Shown here: positions 15,275 to 20,556 of the stretch, in pieces
Layout: every line of letters begins with the position of its first letter
Position numbering within the stretch: position 1 is the stretch's first letter
NCBI GenBank assembly: GCA_910584945.1
Contig: CAJUDY010000053.1
Span: 1-20,556 of the forward strand
DNA from: an uncultured Lachnospiraceae bacterium
GTDB taxonomy: Bacteria > Bacillota > Clostridia > Lachnospirales > Lachnospiraceae
DNA: 20,556 nucleotides
Direction of reading: 5' to 3'
The notes under the pieces: generated by a model
What the model was told of the DNA's origin: nothing
Database searches by the model: none
Seen by the model: only the letters and a program-made list of their open reading frames with translations
Position numbers and translations under genes: made by a program

Positions 15275-15994
15275 ATGAGTGGAAAAAAAAGAAAAGTAAC
15301 CTACTATCGCATACGTGCAGGATGGTTCTGGAGCGGCATCCTCTGCCTGGTCCTGCTGTCCGGCGTGGAGTTTCTGGAATATCGGCTGTTGGCCAAGCCA
15401 AAAGATTTCGTTCCTGGAGAGGACCAGCTTCGGGTAGAAATCACTTATGAACACTGGCATTCGGAACTTACCGATACCGACCAGTGTCTTCTGTGCGGGG
15501 AAGCTGCCGGAAAGCGGATGGAACCCTGGCAGAAATCCGGCACCATCGGGCTGATCTTTCTGAACGACTGGACCATCCAGGATTTCCCCTTGAAAGCGGA
15601 CCCTGCAGAAGACGTCGGATGTTCCGGCAGTGATCCTGGTATCCGCTGCCGAAACACGAAAGAGGCCATCTGCCTGTCCAGCGGAGATCCTTCCAGAGGA
15701 ATGGCCAGAATGGAAATCTCCTGGATGGATGATTCCGTCCCGGACGCTGCATTCCTCCAGCAGAATCTGTGTGCTTCCTGCCTGTCCCGGGTGGCGGAAT
15801 CTCTTTCCTTTTTTAAATGGGAGCGGGAGGATAAGGAAGCGATTCCGCTGTGTCTGATCGACTTTCAAAATCTTAACCTCTATCCGGTGCAGGATACCTA
15901 TCGGGCGTATTTTATCCGGGATTACTGGGTGGAGATGGATTTTGCCGAAGCTTCCGTGACGATCAAGGCCTACGATCTTCCCAGAAAGGACTGA
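15275..15994 (+). CDS. Membrane-anchored protein with two CxxC pairs, unknown function
   Basis: This 239-residue protein has a basic N-terminus (SGKKRKVTYYRIR) followed by one hydrophobic segment at about 16-34, so it is probably a single-span membrane protein with the remainder outside. Two cysteine pairs, C71-LL-C74 and C166-AS-C169, could jointly bind one zinc or iron ion or form disulfides; C116, C125 and C133 lie between. I do not recognise the family. It has its own promoter and is followed by another promoter, so it appears to be a single-gene unit. AAGGGGAAG precedes the ATG at a suitable distance. Composition is ordinary for the window. Confidence 0.75.
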   Translation: MSGKKRKVTYYRIRAGWFWSGILCLVLLSGVEFLEYRLLAKPKDFVPGEDQLRVEITYEHWHSELTDTDQCLLCGEAAGKRMEPWQKSGTIGLIFLNDWTIQDFPLKADPAEDVGCSGSDPGIRCRNTKEAICLSSGDPSRGMARMEISWMDDSVPDAAFLQQNLCASCLSRVAESLSFFKWEREDKEAIPLCLIDFQNLNLYPVQDTYRAYFIRDYWVEMDFAEASVTIKAYDLPRKD

Positions 15995-16002
15995 GGGGTT
16001 TG

Positions 16003-16031
16003 TTGACACAGAGGAGTTCTTTCTCTATAAT
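16003..16031 (+). promoter_or_regulatory. Sigma-A promoter of the acetyltransferase-amidotransferase pair
   Basis: TTGACA at 16003-16008 and TATAAT at 16026-16031 are perfect with a 17-bp spacer. A GGAG lies shortly before the ATG at 16065. Confidence 0.88.
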
Positions 16032-16064
16032 GTTAGCTAAAAATATCTGTTATGGAGAAAAGAA

Positions 16065-16556
16065 ATGGAAATCATCATAAGAGCCTATGAGGAAAAAGAC
16101 CTTCCTCAAATGATCGAAATCTGGAATGAAGTGGTGGAAGAAGGAGTCGCTTTTCCCCAGGAAGAGCAGCTGACCGAAAAGACCGGTCCTTCCTTTTTTG
16201 CCGCCCAGACTTACAATGGGGTCGCTGTGGATGCTTCCGACGGCCGGCTTCTGGGACTTTACATCCTGCATCCCAACAATGTCGGCCGATGCGGTCATCT
16301 GTGCAACGCAAGCTACGCCGTCCGCTCCGCGTTGCGGGGATATCATATCGGGGAACAGCTGGTTCTTGACTGTCTTCATCAGGGACGGCTTCACGGTTTC
16401 CGGATTCTGCAGTTCAACGCAGTAGTCGCCTCCAATATCCATGCAAGGCATCTCTATGAACGGCTGGGCTTCGTCCCTCTGGGCGCCATACCAAAGGGAT
16501 TCCGGATGAAGGACGGACATTACGAAGACATCTGCCCTTACTACCGCGAACTGTAA
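16065..16556 (+). CDS. GNAT-family N-acetyltransferase
   Basis: The 163-residue protein opens with the typical IIIRAYEEKDLPQMIEIW strand-helix of GNAT enzymes and has the acetyl-CoA pyrophosphate loop in RSALRGYHIGEQLV (R/Q-x-x-G-x-G/A type, residues 91-96). It also has the late motif SNIHARHLYERLGF (123-136). It would transfer an acetyl group from acetyl-CoA to an amine; the acceptor is unknown. It is transcribed from a strong promoter and followed after 14 bp by a PuuD-like protein, so the two are probably co-transcribed. Confidence 0.88.
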   Translation: MEIIIRAYEEKDLPQMIEIWNEVVEEGVAFPQEEQLTEKTGPSFFAAQTYNGVAVDASDGRLLGLYILHPNNVGRCGHLCNASYAVRSALRGYHIGEQLVLDCLHQGRLHGFRILQFNAVVASNIHARHLYERLGFVPLGAIPKGFRMKDGHYEDICPYYREL

Positions 16557-16570
16557 CCAGGGAGCCGCTT

Positions 16571-17266
16571 ATGATCTATCCAACCATCGGTATTCCCCTG
16601 CCGGGCAACGGCATGTTTCACCGCTGTACGCAGATCTGGTATGCCCGGTGTCTGCGCCGTGCCGGAGCCAATGTGCAGTTTTTAAAGCTGCATCCCTATC
16701 CCCTGGCCATCTCCGGCGCCTTAGAGCAGTGTGAGGGATTTCTCTTTCCCGGCGGCCCGGACCTTGGGCCGGAACAATACGGCCAGGAACGCCTGCCCGG
16801 GTGCAGCGAGCCGAATCCCGCGCGCGATGAGTACGAAACCCTTCTGCTTCGGGAAGCTTTAAACGCGCAAAAGCCCCTGTTCTGTATCGGCAGGGGCATG
16901 CAGCTTCTGAATATTCTCTTCGGCGGAACGCTGACCCAGGATCTCCGTCTGAAACAGGAGTACCAGCACATGGACCCCTGGCACCTGACCAGCGCCACCC
17001 ATCCTGTGGAAATCGACCCGGAAAGCCTTCTGGCCGACTTGCTGGATGCGGACACCGCCGCCGTGAACAGTCTGCATCATCAGGCGGTGGACGAACCGGG
17101 GAAAGGGCTCTTTATCTGTGCCGACAGCCCGGAAGGCTACCCGGAAGCACTGGAGATCGAAGACTATCCCTTCTGTCTGGCCGTCCAGTGGCACCCGGAA
17201 CATATGGCGGCCCGGACCCCGGCCCAGCAGCGGCTGTTCCAGGCCTTTACTGACGTCTGCCGCTGA
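16571..17266 (+). CDS. PuuD-like class I glutamine amidotransferase-fold protein lacking the nucleophile Cys
   Basis: The 231-residue protein matches the gamma-glutamyl-GABA hydrolase (PuuD) family: FLFPGGPDLGPEQYG (58-71), GMQLLNILFGGTL (109-121), VNSLHHQAVD (165-174) and AVQWHPE with H208 and E210 of the catalytic triad. The nucleophile elbow, normally G-I-C-R-G in this family, reads C105-I-G107-R-G: glycine occupies the nucleophile position and a cysteine sits two residues earlier. As written the enzyme should be inactive or use an unusual nucleophile. The codons (tgt atc ggc) are unambiguous in this sequence. The gene is GC-rich compared with the operon to its left and follows the GNAT gene by 14 bp, with GGGAG before the ATG. 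Confidence 0.85.
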   Translation: MIYPTIGIPLPGNGMFHRCTQIWYARCLRRAGANVQFLKLHPYPLAISGALEQCEGFLFPGGPDLGPEQYGQERLPGCSEPNPARDEYETLLLREALNAQKPLFCIGRGMQLLNILFGGTLTQDLRLKQEYQHMDPWHLTSATHPVEIDPESLLADLLDADTAAVNSLHHQAVDEPGKGLFICADSPEGYPEALEIEDYPFCLAVQWHPEHMAARTPAQQRLFQAFTDVCR

Positions 17267-17298
17267 AAAGTGCGATACTCCCGTTCACTCCGTCGTGA

Positions 17299-17994
17299 TC
17301 AGACATCCCTGTTAAAGCGGTAACCGATCCCTTTTACGGTCTGAATATAGGCGGGGCTTCCTCCCGACCGCTCAATCTTCTTCCGAAGGCGGCTGATGAC
17401 AGCCATGATATTGCTGTCATCATATATATAGGGTTCCTTCCACACCGCCTCGTAGATCTGCTGCTTGGTCAGGATTCTTCCCTGATGCTGCACCAGATAC
17501 AGGAGTACCTCGAATTCCTTGGGCGGCAGTTCAAAGGTTCCCCTGACTGTCTCGACGGCATAGGCGTCCAGATCGATAGCCAGGCCGTCGAATTCCAGTC
17601 TCCGACACCCTTCCTCAAAACTGCCAAAACAGGTATAGCGGCGGATCAGGGACTGGATACGGGCCAGGAATTCTTCCATATGAAAAGGTTTCGTCAGATA
17701 GTCATCTGCGCCGGCACGCAGGCCCCGCACCTTACTCTCGCTGTCGTCCTTTGCCGTCAGCATCAGGATCGGCACGGCGCTTTCCTTTCGAATCTGCTCC
17801 AGAGTCTCAAAGCCGTCGAGCCCCGGCATCATCACATCCAGAACCACCAGCTGATAATCCTTCTCTGCCAGCGCCCGCTTCCCCTCAGCGCCGCCGTGGC
17901 AAAGATCCGCCTCCAAACCTTCCGTTCGGACGCTCCGCTTCAAAAGCGCACACAATTCTCTGTCATCATCGATAATTAAGATCCGATATCCCAC
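17299..17994 (-). CDS. OmpR/PhoB-family response regulator
   Basis: The 231-residue protein has a receiver domain (1-115) with the acidic pair D10/D11, phosphoacceptor D53 in VLDVMMPG and K102 in LTKPF. A C-terminal winged-helix DNA-binding domain follows (about 125-231), ending TVKGIGYRFN, the usual family ending. The likely start is a GTG at 17994 with AGG about 5 nt upstream. The gene lies 10 bp after the diguanylate cyclase and has no histidine kinase beside it in this window; its phosphodonor is unknown. It converges on the amidotransferase-like gene with a 32-bp gap and no clear terminator. Confidence 0.92.
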   Translation of the reverse strand: MGYRILIIDDDRELCALLKRSVRTEGLEADLCHGGAEGKRALAEKDYQLVVLDVMMPGLDGFETLEQIRKESAVPILMLTAKDDSESKVRGLRAGADDYLTKPFHMEEFLARIQSLIRRYTCFGSFEEGCRRLEFDGLAIDLDAYAVETVRGTFELPPKEFEVLLYLVQHQGRILTKQQIYEAVWKEPYIYDDSNIMAVISRLRKKIERSGGSPAYIQTVKGIGYRFNRDV

Positions 17995-18004
17995 TTTAAC
18001 CTGT

Positions 18005-19381
18005 CTATCCCTCCTGCCCCTCTTCTATGTAAAATCTTAGATCGCAGCGGCCATGTTCTTTCACTTCATACAGCGCCAAATCTGCTTTCCGGTACAGATC
18101 ATCCGTGAATCCCTCTGCGGAAAATGCAGCTCCCACGCTCAGAGATACTTTCGGCAGACCATCCTCGGGATGGGTCAGAATCTCATTCATTTTACGAATC
18201 TTCCGCACAATCACGTCTTTCTGGTCCTCGGTCATATTGGGCAATATCACGGCAAATTCATCCCCGCCGATCCTGGCTGGATAATCCGTAGCGCGAAAGC
18301 CGTCCTGCAGAAGCTCCGCCACTTTTTTCAGCACCCGGTCACCCGTCTCGTGTCCGTAGCCGTCGTTGATCTGCTTGAACTTGTCCACATCCACAATCAG
18401 AAACGCCATGGACGTCTTTTTTATCTGAAACAGTCGGCGGAGTTGCTCAAAAGCCCCCCGGTTGATGATGCCCGTCAGCGGATCGTGTTCCGCCTGATAG
18501 CGCAGCATCGCCTCGTTGGCCGTGTTGATCTCGTAAATATCGTTGTAGGTCAGCGCCAGGTATTTAAATTCATAGGAGCCGGCGATCTCCATCATCTTGT
18601 CTTCTTTGATACACCGAATATAGATTTGCAGCGGCTTGATGATCAGCACCAGGATCAGGATGAAGGTGATGATGTTCTCCACAAACAGCAGGCTGATCAG
18701 ACCTCTCTGCTTTTCCATTGTACTCCCCAGATTTTCGGCGCTCGCCAGCATCTTCTGATGAGTCAGCTCATGGATGCTCTCCAGAGAGTCCTCCACCGCT
18801 TTTGCAATCTGATCCTTGCTTTGCTGATATTCTTCCCCGAAAACAAGCGTCTGGGCCTTCTGAATCTGTTCCTCCTCACTCAGAGCCTGATCTTCGGCTG
18901 TCAGCTTCAGCTCCTCCAGCTCTTTTGAAAGGTCAGGCGGCTCCTGGCCTTCTGCCGTCAGGATCAGCTTCATCGCATAAAGCTCCTGATCCTTCAGACG
19001 GTTGGAGCGCTCCAGCGCCTGCTCCAGATATCCGTAGGCCTCCTCACTGTCAAAATCCTCCTCAAGCTGTGCCAGCGCCCGTTCCCTGCGCCTCGTAACC
19101 TGGACTTCCGTAAAATAATGGTCCATATACTCCGGGTCCTTTGTGATCACATAGAGCCGGACCTGTTCCGTCAGATAGGCAGACCCTTCCGTCAGGAGGG
19201 AGTTGTTCTCCTCCCATGCAATGTAATCGTCCATGGAATGATGCACATCTTCATATTTTCTTGACACACGGACCGTCGCCAGAATCAGCAGGACATACAG
19301 AATGCAGGAGATCAGGATCATGATCAGATTGACCGTGCGAATCCTGATCCCCTTTACCGGTTTCTTCTCTTTTTGTTCCAT
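18005..19381 (-). CDS. Membrane diguanylate cyclase (GGDEF domain)
   Basis: The 458-residue protein makes the second messenger cyclic di-GMP from GTP. It has one transmembrane helix (about 17-38), a long predicted outside helical region rich in E, Q and K (about 40-225) resembling four-helix-bundle sensor domains, a second transmembrane helix (about 228-250), and a GGDEF domain. The domain begins at DPLTGIINRGAF and carries an intact GGDEF (372-376). RATD (363-366), five residues before it, is a product-inhibition I-site. The start at 19381 is preferred because GGAGGGG lies 6 nt upstream; in-frame ATGs at 19387 and 19399 lack spacing. It shares a transcript with the response regulator. Confidence 0.92.
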   Translation of the reverse strand: MEQKEKKPVKGIRIRTVNLIMILISCILYVLLILATVRVSRKYEDVHHSMDDYIAWEENNSLLTEGSAYLTEQVRLYVITKDPEYMDHYFTEVQVTRRRERALAQLEEDFDSEEAYGYLEQALERSNRLKDQELYAMKLILTAEGQEPPDLSKELEELKLTAEDQALSEEEQIQKAQTLVFGEEYQQSKDQIAKAVEDSLESIHELTHQKMLASAENLGSTMEKQRGLISLLFVENIITFILILVLIIKPLQIYIRCIKEDKMMEIAGSYEFKYLALTYNDIYEINTANEAMLRYQAEHDPLTGIINRGAFEQLRRLFQIKKTSMAFLIVDVDKFKQINDGYGHETGDRVLKKVAELLQDGFRATDYPARIGGDEFAVILPNMTEDQKDVIVRKIRKMNEILTHPEDGLPKVSLSVGAAFSAEGFTDDLYRKADLALYEVKEHGRCDLRFYIEEGQEG

Positions 19382-19414
19382 CTTCATCCCCTCCGCCATG
19401 TAGACACTGATTGT

Positions 19415-19443
19415 ATTATACGCCAGGATTTTCCTTCTGTACA
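19415..19443 (-). promoter_or_regulatory. Promoter of the diguanylate cyclase-response regulator unit
   Basis: On the minus strand TATAAT (complement of 19415-19420) is preceded, 17 bp upstream, by TGTACA (complement of 19438-19443), a 4 of 6 match to the -35 consensus. It lies between cysK and the cyclase gene. Confidence 0.7.
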
Positions 19444-19470
19444 GAGGGGGATTTTGAAATCACAGGTTAT

Positions 19471-20403
19471 TTATTCCGCAAAAAGCGGCGTGGAATAATA
19501 CCGGTCGCCATTGTCCGGCAGGACCGCCACGATGGTCTTTCCCTTGTTCTCCGGGCGCTGTGCCAGCTGGATCGCCGCCGAGAGCGCCGCGCCCGAGGAG
19601 ATGCCCACCAGCACCCCTTCCTTTTGGGCCAGGAGCTTACCCTTCTCAAAAGCGTCGTCATTCTCGATCCGGATAATCTCATCATAGATGTCCGTATTCA
19701 GTACTTCCGGCACAAAACCGGCGCCGATTCCCTGGATCTTGTGGGGGCCGCTCTTGCCCTCGGAGAGCACCGGAGAACCGGCAGGCTCCACCGCCACTAC
19801 CTTGATCTTTGGATTTTTTGATTTCAGATATTCGCCGGTGCCGGTCAGCGTTCCGCCGGTGCCGACGCCCGCCACGATAAGATCCACCTTTCCGTCCGTG
19901 TCCTCCCAGATCTCCGGCCCGGTAGTCGCTTTGTGAATCGCCGGATTGGCCGGATTGACGAACTGCCCTGGTATAAAGCTGTCCGGAATCTCCTTTGCCA
20001 GCTCCTCCGCCTTTTCGATGGCGCCCTTCATGCCCCTGGTCCCTTCCGTCAGAACCAGTTCCGCTCCATAAGCTTTCAGGATATTCCTTCTCTCCATACT
20101 CATAGTCTCCGGCATGGTCAGGATGATCCGATAACCCTTCACCGCCGCGATGGAGGCAAGGCCGATGCCGGTGTTGCCGGAGGTGGGTTCGATGATGACC
20201 GAACCTTCTTTTAAGACGCCTCTCTCCTCCGCGTCCTCGATCATCGCCTTGGCCACCCGGTCCTTCACGCTGCCCGCCGGATTAAAGGATTCCAGCTTGA
20301 CCAGAATCTTCGCCCCAAGCCCAAGCTCTTTTTCTACGTTCACAATCTCTACCAACGGAGTATTTCCGATCAGTCCCAAAGTTCCCTTGTAAATATGTGC
20401 CAT
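19471..20403 (-). CDS. cysK: Cysteine synthase A (O-acetylserine sulfhydrylase)
   Basis: The 310-residue PLP enzyme makes L-cysteine from O-acetylserine and sulfide. It shows IGNTPLV (12-18), the PLP lysine K47 in NPAGSVKDR, the substrate loop PTSGNTG (73-79), the phosphate-binding GVGTGGTLTG, and GISSGAA near the C-terminus; length is typical. The start at 20403 (MAHIYKG) is chosen because AGGAG lies 9 nt upstream; an in-frame ATG at 20412 abuts that site. It has its own strong promoter and no serine acetyltransferase neighbour in view. Confidence 0.96.
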   Translation of the reverse strand: MAHIYKGTLGLIGNTPLVEIVNVEKELGLGAKILVKLESFNPAGSVKDRVAKAMIEDAEERGVLKEGSVIIEPTSGNTGIGLASIAAVKGYRIILTMPETMSMERRNILKAYGAELVLTEGTRGMKGAIEKAEELAKEIPDSFIPGQFVNPANPAIHKATTGPEIWEDTDGKVDLIVAGVGTGGTLTGTGEYLKSKNPKIKVVAVEPAGSPVLSEGKSGPHKIQGIGAGFVPEVLNTDIYDEIIRIENDDAFEKGKLLAQKEGVLVGISSGAALSAAIQLAQRPENKGKTIVAVLPDNGDRYYSTPLFAE

Positions 20404-20455
20404 GTTGTTCATCTCCTATATTTCCCATTGAATTACTATGTTTTATTTTAGCGAT

Positions 20456-20484
20456 ATTATAACTCCGGAAGACGGATTTGTCAA
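20456..20484 (-). promoter_or_regulatory. Sigma-A promoter of cysK
   Basis: On the minus strand TTGACA (complement of 20479-20484) and TATAAT (complement of 20456-20461) are both perfect and 17 bp apart, giving a leader of about 45 nt. No T-box or SAM riboswitch could fit in that leader. Confidence 0.88.
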
Positions 20485-20556
20485 CCCGGAATATTGTGTT
20501 GCCACGGAAATCAATTTTCCGCAAACAGAGTGAATAGTGTATAATAAGTTTCATGG

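Noticed and set aside
19421..19470. CTGTACAG palindrome after cysK as a terminator
   Set aside because: It has almost no loop and is not followed by a T-run on the minus strand; part of it fits a -35 element instead.
20540..20554. TATAAT near the right edge as a plus-strand promoter with an ATG at 20553
   Set aside because: The matching -35 region is poor, the spacing to the ATG is very short and the gene is outside the window, so it cannot be supported.

Overview
The window looks like chromosomal DNA of an anaerobic, low-to-mid-GC Firmicute. A Lachnospiraceae-type Clostridium is my inference, from strong AGGAGG-type ribosome binding sites, near-perfect sigma-A promoters with 17-bp spacers, gene style and B12/lipoate enzymology. 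No rRNA, tRNA, CRISPR array, transposase or phage gene was seen.

Region 1 (about 1-13,906, minus strand) is one long operon read right to left from a promoter at 13,878-13,906. In order of transcription it encodes: a hydantoinase/oxoprolinase-like ASKHA ATPase; the two subunits of a TPP-dependent acetoin/2-oxoacid dehydrogenase E1; a stand-alone lipoyl carrier; a glutamate-mutase-like adenosyl-B12 enzyme with fused B12 domain; an E2 acyltransferase that is catalytic domain only; a lipoate-protein ligase; an FGGY sugar kinase broken by an internal deletion and frameshift; a TIM-barrel phosphate-binding enzyme; an MFS transporter; a 5'-truncated cupin remnant; an L-fucose/arabinose-isomerase-family enzyme; dihydrolipoyl dehydrogenase (E3); and the first codons of a further gene. 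That last gene's ribosome binding site lies inside a 15-bp inverted repeat. The set mixes a carbohydrate-uptake module (transporter, isomerase, kinase, barrel enzyme) with a B12 radical mutase and a split, self-lipoylating dehydrogenase complex. I infer an undescribed route: an imported sugar-like or branched compound is isomerised, phosphorylated, cleaved or rearranged, then oxidised to an acyl-CoA. The substrate cannot be read from the sequence.

Region 2 (13,789-15,147) holds the divergent control region and a ROK-type repressor. An 11-bp repeat lies at the start of both divergent transcripts, which suggests one regulator controls the operon and itself. A terminator follows the repressor.

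Region 3 (15,228-17,266, plus strand) has a membrane-anchored protein with two CxxC pairs, then a GNAT acetyltransferase and a PuuD-like class I glutamine amidotransferase whose nucleophile cysteine is replaced by glycine.

Region 4 (17,299-20,484, minus strand) has cysteine synthase (cysK) with its own promoter, then a separate unit of a membrane diguanylate cyclase and an OmpR-type response regulator with no histidine kinase in view.
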